DNA of 61,397 bases from an uncultured Lachnospiraceae bacterium (GCA_947628955.1 CANRBX010000010.1:1-61397), one strand, 5' to 3'; counted from the stretch's first letter, positions 51,567 through 59,800 are shown. Notes: generated by a model from the sequence alone, not told the origin. Translations and numbers: made by a program.

Positions 51567-53399
51567 TCATTCCGTCTGTTCTTTTGACAATGCCTGGCGG
51601 GCGCCCTGCTGCAGCTCTCCGAAATAGTGGTCGTGCGCTTTTTCGTATTCACGGTTGAACTGGGCGTCCCGGCCGGAGTGCAGGATAGAGACGTAGTCGT
51701 GCACCTGGTGCTTGATCTCCGGGTTGGCCCTCGCGATCGTCGCCACTCCGATGTTGGAGCAGATGTCGGAGATGCGCTCCACCTCGGTGAGAAGATTCAG
51801 AAATTCCGTGCCGGCGAAGATCGAACACTTCCCGGCGCGGAGCCGTTCAAGGTGATTGTCCTTCAGGACACTCACGATATCGTCTACCACTTCTTCCAGA
51901 GGTTCGATGTGGCGTGCGGACGCCACGTTCCGGTCGCGGAAAGCCTCTTCGCTGTATCCAAGGATCGTGCTGATCAGCTCTCTCAGGATCGCCAGCTCCG
52001 ACATGGCCGCCTCAGAGAAAGAGCTCTGGTGGGTGTACAGATCCCTGGCGATCTCCATGATGTTCATCGCGTGGTCGCTCAGCCGCTCAAACTCGGTGGC
52101 GGCAGAGTAGTAGTGGTTCATGATCTCCAGATGGTTGGGCGCGGTGATGTGCGCCGAGATCTGGATCAGGTAGTTGTTGATGCGGTCCGCCATGCGGTCG
52201 ACGTAGTCCTCATCCGTCGCGATCTTTGCGGCGGGGGCCTCGTCGTACGTATTGATCAGGTCGAATGCCTGGCGGATGCTTGCGCGCGCCATCCCGTACA
52301 TCACGAGAAGGGCATCGTAGCAGCGGCCGAAGGCAAGCGCCGGCGTGCTGAAGAAGACCGGGCTGAGCGCGTCGAGTAGCTCGTCGTTCTGGCTGTGGTC
52401 GGCCGGAACCGGCTCGTCCTTCACAAGCCTGCGGCTCATCTTTTCATAGGAGCCAAGCAGCGGGAACAGCAGGATGGCACAGGCCAGATTGAAGAGCGTG
52501 TGCGTATTTGCGATTCCTCCGGAGTCGATCACATTGTTCCAGAGAGCGTCCAGCAGTCCGAGCCTGTGGATGACCGTGACGACGGCCAGGATCACGACAG
52601 ACTTGCACAGATTGAACAGGATGTTGACAATGCCGACGCGCTTGGCGTCCGGCTTTGCGCCGATATAACAGACGATCGCGGTCGTCACGCAGTCGCCGAG
52701 GTAGATGCCCACGAGCAGGGCGTAGATCGCGCCGAAGGTCAGCTGCCCGGAGGTGGAGAAAGCCTGCAGGATACCGATGGCCGCCGAGGAGCTCTGCAGC
52801 ACAAAGGCCACGCCCGCGCCGATGAGATAGGCGAGCAGCGGGTTTTTCCCGAAGCCGGTGAACAGATGCTCGATAATGCCGCTCTCCGTCAGCGTGCTCA
52901 CCGCGTCCGTCATGTTCAGAAGACCGGAGAACAGGATGCCGAAGCCGGTGATGATCTGGCCGGTCTTCCCGGAGCTGCCGGATTTCTGGCTCATGATCAG
53001 GATGATGCCGATGATCAGCGCCAGCGGCGCCAGCGTGGAAGGCTTGAAAAACTGCAGGAAAGAGGCTCCCGAGGAATTCAGGTCCAGCAGACGGATGATC
53101 TGGCCCGTGACGGTCGTGCCGACGTTTGCGCCGATCACGATGCCGAGGGACTGGTGCAGGGAGATGATCCCCGCGCCGACGAGGCCGGACGTAATGACAA
53201 TGGTTGCGGTGGAGGACTGGATGACCGCAGTCAGCACAAGCCCGAGAAGAAATGCCTTGACCGGGGTGCGGGTGAGACTCTCGAGCGCGGTTTTCAGCGT
53301 GCCGGAGGAGCTCTCTTTCAGCCCGTCCCCCATAAGGCGCATGCCGTAGAGGAACATGGCAAGACCGCCCAGAAGCGTGATCAGATTAAATATATTCAT
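51567..53399 (-). CDS. Na+/phosphate cotransporter with PhoU-like domain
   Basis: 610 aa membrane protein of the NptA/YjbB type. Two inverted repeats of membrane segments carry the QSST signatures (AVIQSSTATIVITSGLVGAG at about 58 and VLQSSSAAIG at about 200). The C-terminal third is a soluble helical PhoU-like domain (from about 345 to 590), with an RLSDHAMNIMEIARDLY motif. It probably moves phosphate with sodium; the PhoU part may regulate it. AGGAGATAAAACAGAG precedes the ATG on the minus strand. A perfect palindrome lies just upstream. It is divergent to the MATE gene. Confidence 0.92.
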   Translation of the reverse strand: MNIFNLITLLGGLAMFLYGMRLMGDGLKESSSGTLKTALESLTRTPVKAFLLGLVLTAVIQSSTATIVITSGLVGAGIISLHQSLGIVIGANVGTTVTGQIIRLLDLNSSGASFLQFFKPSTLAPLALIIGIILIMSQKSGSSGKTGQIITGFGILFSGLLNMTDAVSTLTESGIIEHLFTGFGKNPLLAYLIGAGVAFVLQSSSAAIGILQAFSTSGQLTFGAIYALLVGIYLGDCVTTAIVCYIGAKPDAKRVGIVNILFNLCKSVVILAVVTVIHRLGLLDALWNNVIDSGGIANTHTLFNLACAILLFPLLGSYEKMSRRLVKDEPVPADHSQNDELLDALSPVFFSTPALAFGRCYDALLVMYGMARASIRQAFDLINTYDEAPAAKIATDEDYVDRMADRINNYLIQISAHITAPNHLEIMNHYYSAATEFERLSDHAMNIMEIARDLYTHQSSFSEAAMSELAILRELISTILGYSEEAFRDRNVASARHIEPLEEVVDDIVSVLKDNHLERLRAGKCSIFAGTEFLNLLTEVERISDICSNIGVATIARANPEIKHQVHDYVSILHSGRDAQFNREYEKAHDHYFGELQQGARQALSKEQTE

Positions 53400-53420
53400 C
53401 TCTGTTTTATCTCCTGTATA

Positions 53421-53437
53421 TGTAAAATGATTTTACA
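53421..53437. promoter_or_regulatory. perfect 17-bp palindrome upstream of the Na/Pi transporter gene
   Basis: TGTAAAAT-G-ATTTTACA, 21 bp before the start codon of the minus-strand gene and next to its ribosome binding site. It looks like an operator or an RNA hairpin in the leader. I do not recognise the regulator. Confidence 0.5.
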
Positions 53438-53506
53438 CAGACTTTACCCGTATTTCTTATTCTACTAGAAATCCATTCATTTTTCCATACTTATTTTAAA
53501 AATCTG

Positions 53507-53535
53507 TTGACACATTTTCGGATGCGGCCTATCAT
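53507..53535 (+). promoter_or_regulatory. promoter of the MATE gene
   Basis: Perfect TTGACA (53507-53512), 17 bp, TATCAT (53530-53535), about 70 nt before the start codon. Confidence 0.82.
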
Positions 53536-53605
53536 CAGAAGAGTGCCGGAGGGCCAGCCCCTCTGACTTTCGGATACAACGGACGGAGAATGGGCGGGAC
53601 GGAAT

Positions 53606-55165
53606 ATGAGTACAGAGAAAATCCATAATAATGAAATTTTTGAGGAAATGCCGGTTGCAAAAGCGGTGAGGACGATGGCGGTCCCGACGGTTATCAGCCA
53701 GCTGATCGTGCTGATCTACAATATGGCGGATACTTTTTTTATCGGGCGCACGGACAATCCGTACATGGTCGCCGGCGCGTCGCTGATCCTGCCGGTCTTT
53801 AATATCACGCTGTCGCTCTCGGGGCTTGCCGGGGTGGGCGGGGGCGCGCTGATCTCGCGGCTGCTCGGGAGAAAACAGGTGGGGGAGGCGCAGAAGGTTT
53901 ACAGCTTTTGTGTATATCTGGGAGCCTGCCTGGCCGCGCTGTTTTCTGTCGGCGTGCTGGTCTTCATGCGCCCGCTGATGCAGATGCTCGGGGCAGGGGC
54001 GGACACGTACCGCTATGCCAGCAGCTACGCATTTTTTGTCATTGTCTGCGGTGCAGTCCCGACGGTCCTGTCGAATGTGCTGTCCACGCTGCTTCGGAGC
54101 GTCGGCGAGTCGCGAAAAGCAGGTTTTGGGATCACGATGGGCGGGCTGATCAATATTGTCCTCGACCCGCTGTTCATGTTTGTCCTGCTCCCTGACGGAA
54201 TGGAGATCACGGGGGCCGGCGCCGCGACCTGCCTTTCAAATTACATCGCCTGCACATATTTTGCGGTCATCCTGTTCCGGATGAACAGGGGCGTCAGGGT
54301 GCAGTCCGCTTCGGAACCGCGCGGGAGCGGCCGGAAAGCCGCCGGGAGAGCGGACGCCGGAAGCGGCCGCAAAGCCGCCGGGAGAGCGGACGCAGGGAGC
54401 GGCCGGAAAGCCGCCGGGAGAGCGGACGCCGGAAGCAGCCGCAAAGCTGCCGGAACCGGCGGCGAGGGCAGCCCGGTGCTGCGGCTGTGCTCCCCGCGCT
54501 GCCTGCCGTCCAGGGAAAGCCTCGCGGGCATCTTTATCGTGGGGATCCCGTCGTCCGTGGCGACCCTGCTGTTTGACCTCGACTATGTGATCATTGACCG
54601 CCTGATGTCCGGCTACAGCGACGTTGCGCTTGCGGCTGTCGGCATTGTCCTGAAGGCGGAGCGCCTGCCCCTGAATGTGGGGATCGGCATCTGCCAGGGA
54701 ATGATGCCGATCATTGCGTACAATTATTCGGCAAAGAACTACCGCCGCATGAACGACACGAAGCGCTATTCGCTCCGGCTCGGCCTGACCTGCGCCCTGA
54801 TCAGCATCACGCTGTATGAGCTGTTTGCCGGGCAGATCATGAGGATCTTTATCTCGGATGCGGAGACGGTGGCGCTCGGGATTGGTTTCCTGCGGGCGCG
54901 CGTCCTGGCCACGCCGCTGATGTTCCTGAGCTTCTTCCACGTGTACCTCTTTAACGGCTTCGGGAAAGGGGAATACGCGCTGTTTCTCGGCGTGATGCGT
55001 TGGCTTGCCTTCAACATTCCGATGCTGTTTCTTCTGAACTGGCTGATCGGCATGAACGGCCTGGTGTGGTCGCAGGCCGCGGCGGATATCCTGACCGTGC
55101 TGCTGTCCCTGTACGTCTACCGCCGGTATGAGCGGAAGAATGCGCTGACCGCGCAGACACAGTGA
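53606..55165 (+). CDS. MATE-family efflux transporter
   Basis: 519 aa with twelve membrane segments in two bundles, coupled to H+ or Na+. VISQLIVLIYNMADTFFIG and GLAGVGGGALISRLLGRKQ are typical N-terminal motifs, and GIVLKAERLPLNVGIGICQG with MMPIIAYNYSAKN marks the second half. The loop between the halves (about residues 230-290) is greatly enlarged by a 12-residue repeat (SGRKAAGRADAG), very basic, while the rest is ordinary. Family length is about 450, so the repeat explains the excess. The drug or metabolite exported is unknown. Confidence 0.93.
   Translation: MSTEKIHNNEIFEEMPVAKAVRTMAVPTVISQLIVLIYNMADTFFIGRTDNPYMVAGASLILPVFNITLSLSGLAGVGGGALISRLLGRKQVGEAQKVYSFCVYLGACLAALFSVGVLVFMRPLMQMLGAGADTYRYASSYAFFVIVCGAVPTVLSNVLSTLLRSVGESRKAGFGITMGGLINIVLDPLFMFVLLPDGMEITGAGAATCLSNYIACTYFAVILFRMNRGVRVQSASEPRGSGRKAAGRADAGSGRKAAGRADAGSGRKAAGRADAGSSRKAAGTGGEGSPVLRLCSPRCLPSRESLAGIFIVGIPSSVATLLFDLDYVIIDRLMSGYSDVALAAVGIVLKAERLPLNVGIGICQGMMPIIAYNYSAKNYRRMNDTKRYSLRLGLTCALISITLYELFAGQIMRIFISDAETVALGIGFLRARVLATPLMFLSFFHVYLFNGFGKGEYALFLGVMRWLAFNIPMLFLLNWLIGMNGLVWSQAAADILTVLLSLYVYRRYERKNALTAQTQ
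54323..54453 (+). repeat. 36-bp coding minisatellite in the MATE gene
   Basis: Copies start at 54323, 54359, 54395 and 54431 (last one partial), exactly 36 bp apart (GGRAGCGGCCGSAAAGCCG core). Copies 1 and 3 and copies 2 and 4 are more alike, as if a 72-bp double unit had been duplicated. The frame is kept. Confidence 0.93.
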
Positions 55166-55360
55166 CATGTGCCTGCGGAACCTGCGCTTTCTGCACCTTT
55201 GCCGGCCCGGCGCGCCCTGAAAAAGAGTACGCTGGTATTTGCTGGCAGGGAAGCATACAGCAAACTGACGCCTGTCTCTAACAGGAGCGGCGTCGGGGCG
55301 CGAAATACCGTGAGATGTCCGGCTGAAAAGTGCGGACAGGACGATAAGGGGTGAAAGAAA

Positions 55361-55504
55361 ATGACGGATGAAAAAGCAATGACGGATGAGAAGAGAATGA
55401 CGGACGAAAAAACAATGACGGATGAGAAGAGAATGACGGACGAAAAATCAATGACGGACGAAAAAACAATAACGGACAAAAAAACTCTGACGAGTGAAGA
55501 GAAA
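55361..55504 (+). repeat. 18-bp coding repeat at the start of the acetyltransferase gene, eight units
   Basis: Units of the form ATGACGGAYGARAAR plus three bases begin every 18 bp from 55361. The first six keep ATG; the seventh has ATA and the eighth CTG. The variant third bases alternate (GAAAAA or GAGAAG), which shows copying of pairs. Confidence 0.95.
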
Positions 55505-56143
55505 AAGATCCTGGAGGGCGTTCTTTTCAGCCCGGGCGATCCGGAGCTGAAGGCGATAAAGCTGAGAGCGCACAATCTCTGCCAGGATTACAACAGATGC
55601 TATGAGGACGAGACGGAAAAGCGCGGGGCGCTGCTGAGGGAGATCCTCGGGGAGATCGGGGAGGGAACCTTCCTGCAGGGGCCGGTCACGTTCCACTATG
55701 GGAAGCATACCAGGATCGGGAAGCGCACATTCATCAATTTTCATTTTACCGTGCAGGACGACGCGCCCGTGACGATCGGGGACGACTGCAATTTCGGCCC
55801 GAATGTCACGATCGTGACGCCGCTGCATCCCATGCTCGCAGATGAGCGCAAAGCCATGCTTGACCGGGACGGGAATGTCAGGCGGTTCTGCTATGCGAAG
55901 CCGGTGGTGATCGGCAGTGACTGCTGGTTCGGGGCGTCGGTCACGGTCTGCCCGGGCGTGACGATCGGCGACCGTGCGGTGATCGGCGCGGGAAGCGTCG
56001 TGACAAAGGACATCCCGGCGGATACGTTTGCGGCGGGCGTTCCGTGCAGAGTGATCCGCAGGCTGGGTGAATCAGACAGTATGAAATATAAGCCGGAAAT
56101 CCTGGCAGATAACCGCGTGATCGAAACAGAACAGGAAAACTGA
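55361..56143 (+). CDS. hexapeptide-repeat sugar O-acetyltransferase (maltose/galactoside type)
   Basis: Left-handed beta-helix acetyltransferase of 260 aa. The normal protein begins at about residue 43 with LTSEEKKILEGVLFSPGDPE, which corresponds to the usual MTEKEKMLAG start. The catalytic His region TPLHPMLADER, CWFGASVTVCPGVTIGDRAVIGAGSVVTKDIPA and AAGVPCRVIRRL follow. Before this lie seven to eight tandem hexamers (MTDEKx) encoded by 18-bp units, six of which start with ATG in frame. Any of these could be the start, so the N-terminal length is uncertain. GGGGTG lies before the first. Confidence 0.9.
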   Translation: MTDEKAMTDEKRMTDEKTMTDEKRMTDEKSMTDEKTITDKKTLTSEEKKILEGVLFSPGDPELKAIKLRAHNLCQDYNRCYEDETEKRGALLREILGEIGEGTFLQGPVTFHYGKHTRIGKRTFINFHFTVQDDAPVTIGDDCNFGPNVTIVTPLHPMLADERKAMLDRDGNVRRFCYAKPVVIGSDCWFGASVTVCPGVTIGDRAVIGAGSVVTKDIPADTFAAGVPCRVIRRLGESDSMKYKPEILADNRVIETEQEN

Positions 56144-56155
56144 GGGGGAGATGCC

Positions 56156-56863
56156 GTGCCAGAGAACGAAAAAGAAACAATCGTGTCAGAAAACGAAAAG
56201 GAAACAACATTGTGGAGCCGCCCGCTCTCTTTTGCAGACGGACAGGTGATCGAGTGGTTTGAGAAGGACTCAAGGGAGTTCATCAGGCTGATGGCGTACT
56301 ACCGGTGCGCGATGATGGAGATCGAGACGAAGTTCCGCGTGCTGAACGAGGAGTACTCTCTCGCATATGACCGGAACCCCATAAGCACGATCAAGACGAG
56401 GCTCAAAAGGCTGATGAGCATCCGGGAGAAGCTGGAGAAGAAGGGCTGTCCGCTGACCGTGAAGGCGATCGAGGAGACGCTGAACGACGTGGCCGGGATC
56501 CGGGTCGTCTGCCCGTTCATCGACGACGTCTACTTGATATCGGAGGCCCTTCTGAAGCAGGACGACCTCACCCTGATCGCCAGAAAGGATTATATCCGCA
56601 ATCCAAAGCCGAACGGATACCGCAGCCTCCATTTTATCGTCGAGATCCCGATCTTTCTGTCGCATGAGAAGCGCATGATGAAAGCGGAGATCCAGTTCCG
56701 GACGATCGCGATGGACTTCTGGGCCAGTGTGGAGCACCAGCTGCGCTATAAAAAGGACATCGTCTTCACCGATGAGATGGCGCAGGAGCTTCTGGAGTGC
56801 GCCGAGATGAGCGCCGGGCTCGATGCGCGCATGGATAAACTGAGGGAGAGGCTGAGAGGCTGA
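56156..56863 (+). CDS. relQ: small alarmone synthetase, RelQ/YjbM type GTP pyrophosphokinase
   Basis: 235 aa. Single synthetase domain without hydrolase, TGS or ACT parts. EIETKFRVLNEEYSLAYDRNP is the usual start, with the substrate-binding helix RLKRLMSIREKLEKKG. The conserved core is VAGIRVVCPFIDDVYLIS and PKPNGYRSLHFIVEIP, and the second half has AEIQFRTIAMDFWASVEHQLRYK. Makes (p)ppGpp from GTP/GDP and ATP as a stress signal. The start is GTG 56156 with GGGGGAG before it. Two copies of a VSENEKET-like heptad open the protein. It lies 12 bp after the acetyltransferase. Confidence 0.92.
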   Translation: MPENEKETIVSENEKETTLWSRPLSFADGQVIEWFEKDSREFIRLMAYYRCAMMEIETKFRVLNEEYSLAYDRNPISTIKTRLKRLMSIREKLEKKGCPLTVKAIEETLNDVAGIRVVCPFIDDVYLISEALLKQDDLTLIARKDYIRNPKPNGYRSLHFIVEIPIFLSHEKRMMKAEIQFRTIAMDFWASVEHQLRYKKDIVFTDEMAQELLECAEMSAGLDARMDKLRERLRG

Positions 56864-56867
56864 TTTG

Positions 56868-56903
56868 TATGGGGCTGCCGCAAAATTCTGCGGCAGCCCC
56901 ATA
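56868..56903 (+). terminator. strong hairpin after relQ
   Basis: ATGGGGCTGCCGCA pairs perfectly with TGCGGCAGCCCCAT around a 6-nt loop, followed only by ATTTG. It is a probable Rho-independent terminator with a weak T-tract. Confidence 0.7.
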
Positions 56904-56915
56904 TTTGTGATGCCA

Positions 56916-57083
56916 GGGTCAAAAGTCATAAACCACGATGCGCTTGCGCAGAAGTGGTTTTATGACTTAATGACCCGCCCAAACATGAGGAAGAAGTGGG
57001 GAAGGGGCCCCATGAATTCCGAATGTTGGGCAGGATTGTGGGAGTGCGGAGCACGGAACAATCCGTATGGCATCATTTGACCC
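56916..57083. mobile_element. 168-bp palindromic MITE-like element
   Basis: Bounded by GGGTCAAA (56916) and TTTGACCC (ends 57083). The left end contains a near-perfect 61-bp hairpin (56916-56976) built from AAGTCATAAA-CCAC with GTGGTTTTATGACTT and a TGCGC/GCGCA top. Further inverted pairs (GCCCAAACAT with ATGTTGGGC) fill the middle. No ORF of interest. The bases GATGCCA before the left end recur in inverted order as ATGGCAT near 57090. It lies between two convergent genes and may be a non-autonomous element or a structured RNA. No transposase is present in the window. Confidence 0.5.
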
Positions 57084-57169
57084 TAACATCATGGCATGTA
57101 TACATGCCAGTGGATGAAGGGCTTTATGACCTGCCCCGACATCGCATTTACGAAGTGTGTGAAAAATTC

Positions 57170-58591
57170 TTATCTGGTCACGATGTCAACCGGCACATTG
57201 AAGATCTTCGCAACCTTGAGGATGGTGTCGATATGTCTGCCAACGGCTGCCGCCATGTGGTGCGTCGGGCCGGCCTCGCTCCATTTGTTGCAGAACTCTC
57301 TGGCGCCGCAGGTGAAGCGTGTCCGCATATTGGTATCGCCGAAGGTGAAGATCGGGCCTTCCTCGTTGACGCCCTCTGCGACGACGAACTTGAAGTGGCC
57401 GTCCTTGTCCTGCGTGATGCCCAGGTAGGTAACAGGGCCTGTCGGCGGATAGAACTGGGTCAGGTAGCCGCCGCCCGTCTTTCCGTGGAAGACCGGAACG
57501 ATCTTCATCGTGGGCTTATGTGCCTGGGAGATGGCGGCATCCCCGGAGCCTGAATGGCCGATGATGCAGATGTCCTCGTTGAAGTCGATGGAGTACATCT
57601 CGGAGAGCTGTCCCGTCCCGGAGATCGTCTTGAGGATGGACATTGCCATGGCGACCTTGATATCGCCCTCAACCGCGCAGGCGGTTCCCTGCTTGATCAG
57701 CATCGAGAACGCAGGGATCAGCATGCTGTCCAGCTTGCCGGCGACGCCCTGCGCAAAGCCGTCGTAATGGGAGGCGACGAAGCCGAGCTTCTCGTCTTTG
57801 ACCCACTGCTCGAAGGCCACCACATATTTTGCCATATCCCATACTTTTTCAACGGTGCCGCCGCCCTCGATCTCAAACGTGTCGAGGATATCCTGCGCCT
57901 TCGCGCGGATCGCATCCTCGTCCGTGATGTTATCGGCGATCGCCCACATTTTCTCCCAGTCAAACTGCTTTGTATACAGCCACATTCTGTGGTACAGGTT
58001 GGTCTCGTCGATGTACAGATCCATCATGCCCGGGTACGGACGGCCGATCTGCGCAAGATTCGTGTCGCGGAACCTTCTGCGCACCTGCGCGGCGCGGCAC
58101 CAGTCCTCGATCTCTGCCTGCACGTACGGATCGCCGCCCTCAACGACGCCGGTGATGACGGCATGGCGCTTGCCGGCTCTCTCCAGATCCGCCACCATCT
58201 CTCCGACCGCGCCGCAGGCGTACAACTCGCCGAGCCATTTCGGTGTGTCTGTGTTTGCGTAGTCAGGGGCCTTCAGCTTCTGCACGTTTACCAGGACGAC
58301 CGGGACGTCCAGATCTCTTACCGCCGGGAGCATGTTGTAGGACGTCGCGTAGGTCAGCAGCTGCATGATGACCAGGTCCACGTCCGCCGCGCGGAACAGA
58401 TCCCCGGCCGCCTGCGACTGCTCCTTCGTCGTCACCATGCCGCCGTCGATGATCTCAACGGTGTCCGGCAGGGTCTTCAGGAACGCGGCATACTGGCTTT
58501 TGAACTCCGGCACCAGCTGCGGAAACTGGGGAAGGTACGCGCCGAGCGCGATGGAAAAGACGCCGATTCTCGCTTTCGTATTTACTAACAT
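57170..58591 (-). CDS. L-arabinose/L-fucose isomerase family protein
   Basis: 473 aa. It begins LVNTKARIGVFSIALGAYLP and has GGMVTTKEQSQAA, IMQLLTYATSY, HYDGFAQGV, AVEGDIKVAMAM with a candidate catalytic Glu at about 300, GHSGSGD and GPTHHMAAAVGRH near the C-terminus. The layout matches bacterial AraA-like sugar isomerases rather than the classical FucI. L-arabinose to L-ribulose is a reasonable guess given the GH127 operon 9 kb away. The start ATG at 58591 has AGGAGG 8 bp upstream; longer forms lack support. It has its own promoter. Confidence 0.8.
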   Translation of the reverse strand: MLVNTKARIGVFSIALGAYLPQFPQLVPEFKSQYAAFLKTLPDTVEIIDGGMVTTKEQSQAAGDLFRAADVDLVIMQLLTYATSYNMLPAVRDLDVPVVLVNVQKLKAPDYANTDTPKWLGELYACGAVGEMVADLERAGKRHAVITGVVEGGDPYVQAEIEDWCRAAQVRRRFRDTNLAQIGRPYPGMMDLYIDETNLYHRMWLYTKQFDWEKMWAIADNITDEDAIRAKAQDILDTFEIEGGGTVEKVWDMAKYVVAFEQWVKDEKLGFVASHYDGFAQGVAGKLDSMLIPAFSMLIKQGTACAVEGDIKVAMAMSILKTISGTGQLSEMYSIDFNEDICIIGHSGSGDAAISQAHKPTMKIVPVFHGKTGGGYLTQFYPPTGPVTYLGITQDKDGHFKFVVAEGVNEEGPIFTFGDTNMRTRFTCGAREFCNKWSEAGPTHHMAAAVGRHIDTILKVAKIFNVPVDIVTR

Positions 58592-58621
58592 AAAAATACC
58601 TCCTGAAAATTTGTTACCTTT

Positions 58622-58649
58622 ATTATAATACAATTTATCAAAATGGCAA
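58622..58649 (-). promoter_or_regulatory. promoter of the isomerase gene
   Basis: On the minus strand TTGCCA (58644-58649), 16 bp, TATAAT (58622-58627), about 30 nt before the start codon. Confidence 0.78.
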
Positions 58650-58680
58650 TTATTGTTTTCTGAAAAACAGGGAAAAATAG

Positions 58681-59541
58681 TCACATCTGATAGTCTTTTA
58701 CCATCCGGAAAGGCCCCTCGGAGGTCGGCTCAAAAGAGATTCCGCGGCTGCGCAGGAGAGAGCCGTCCATCGCGAGACTTCTCTGCTCACCTTCCGCCGG
58801 GAGGATCAGCTTCTCTGCGCGCTCCCCGAGGCCGAGTGCGCGGGAAAATTCCAGCGCGGTCCGGTACATGTCCAGATCATTTTCGCTGCCGAAATTGTAG
58901 ACGCCGCCCGGGAGCTCCAGCGCTTTTTCGATGTTTTCTGCCACGGAGCGCACATAGGTGAGCCCGCGAAAGTCTGAGACCGAGAAGCGCAGGGGCCTGT
59001 CCTGCACGGCAGCACGGAGCAGCTGAAGCGGGAAGCCGTCGTTGGTGTGGAGGCGGTAGGCGGGCAGGTCATACATCCAGGTAAGGCGCAGGGAGACGGT
59101 CTCTGGGTATGCCTGCGCGGCGCGCTGCTCCCCCTCCAGCTTGTGGCGGCCGTACACGCTGACCGGCGCGCAGGGCTCGTCCTCGCGGTGGGAGAGGATG
59201 TAGGGCGATCCGTTGTAGACCTGGTCCGAGCTGCACGAGACCAGCCGGCACCCGAATCGGGCCGAGAGCCGTGCCATGGCCTCCGGCAGGAGCGCGTTTG
59301 CCAGATGGGATTCCTCCGGATTGCGCTCGGCAAATCCCGTGTCGGAGATCGCCGCCGTGTGGATGACCGCATCGGGGCGGGCCTGCTCAAATCGGCGGGC
59401 GAGCGCGTCAAAACGATCGCCGGTCAGAGAACCCCGGAGATCCTCCGATCCGATGCAGGTCACACGGTGCCCGGCGGCCTGCATGTGCGCAAGTACTCTG
59501 GCGCCGACAAAGCCGCGGGCGCCTGTTAAAAGAATGTTCAT
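58681..59541 (-). CDS. RmlD-like NAD(P)-dependent sugar nucleotide reductase/epimerase
   Basis: 286 aa short-chain reductase. MNILLTGARGFVGARVLAHM is the nucleotide-binding start. The active-site Tyr-Lys pair is in VYGRHKLEGE at about 132. SDQVYNG precedes it and the C-terminal substrate domain has FRGLTYVRSVAENIEKAL. The family includes dTDP-4-dehydrorhamnose reductase, but no other rml gene is near, so its substrate is open. ATG 59541 has AGGAAAGGAAAAC upstream. Its stop lies about 30 bp beyond the promoter of the isomerase gene. Confidence 0.83.
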   Translation of the reverse strand: MNILLTGARGFVGARVLAHMQAAGHRVTCIGSEDLRGSLTGDRFDALARRFEQARPDAVIHTAAISDTGFAERNPEESHLANALLPEAMARLSARFGCRLVSCSSDQVYNGSPYILSHREDEPCAPVSVYGRHKLEGEQRAAQAYPETVSLRLTWMYDLPAYRLHTNDGFPLQLLRAAVQDRPLRFSVSDFRGLTYVRSVAENIEKALELPGGVYNFGSENDLDMYRTALEFSRALGLGERAEKLILPAEGEQRSLAMDGSLLRSRGISFEPTSEGPFRMVKDYQM

Positions 59542-59613
59542 AATGTTTTCCTTTCCTGCCTGCGGACAGGCATTCTGATGCCGGCTTCTCAGGAGCGGGA
59601 GGCCATCAATACC

Positions 59614-59642
59614 ATCGTATGATGCCGCCGTGAAAAAATCAA
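59614..59642 (-). promoter_or_regulatory. promoter of the RmlD-like gene
   Basis: On the minus strand TTGATT (59637-59642), 17 bp, TACGAT (59614-59619), about 73 nt before the start codon. Confidence 0.55.
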
Positions 59643-59667
59643 GACAAAAGTGTGCCCCGCGCACACA

Positions 59668-59800
59668 AAAAACTCCGCAGATACGCATTCCTGCGCACCC
59701 GCGGAGTCAAAGGGGAGGATAAGTATTTATTTATCTTTTGTGTGTTACCATCGGAGGGGGATCCAATGATAAGAGCATACGCTGATCCCATTTGAAATTT
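59668..59800 (-). ncRNA. candidate C-rich small RNA ending in a Rho-independent terminator
   Basis: On the minus strand a hairpin (ACTCCGC with GCGGAGT, inner GTGCGCA with TGCGTAT) followed by TTTTTTG ends at 59668. Before it are unpaired A/U-rich segments and two C-rich blocks, GATCCCCCTCCGATGG and ATCCTCCCC, that could pair with Shine-Dalgarno sites. No convincing ORF. A weak promoter (TATAAC near 59838) lies upstream. With the terminator and promoters this accounts for most of the 59542-60021 gap; 59801-59880 holds a small GC hairpin with TTTT (59808-59826) on the plus strand. Confidence 0.4.

Noticed and set aside
57170-58591. Plus-strand open frame of 344 codons opposite the isomerase gene
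   Set aside because: Shadow frame; the minus strand has a ribosome binding site, a promoter and conserved isomerase motifs.
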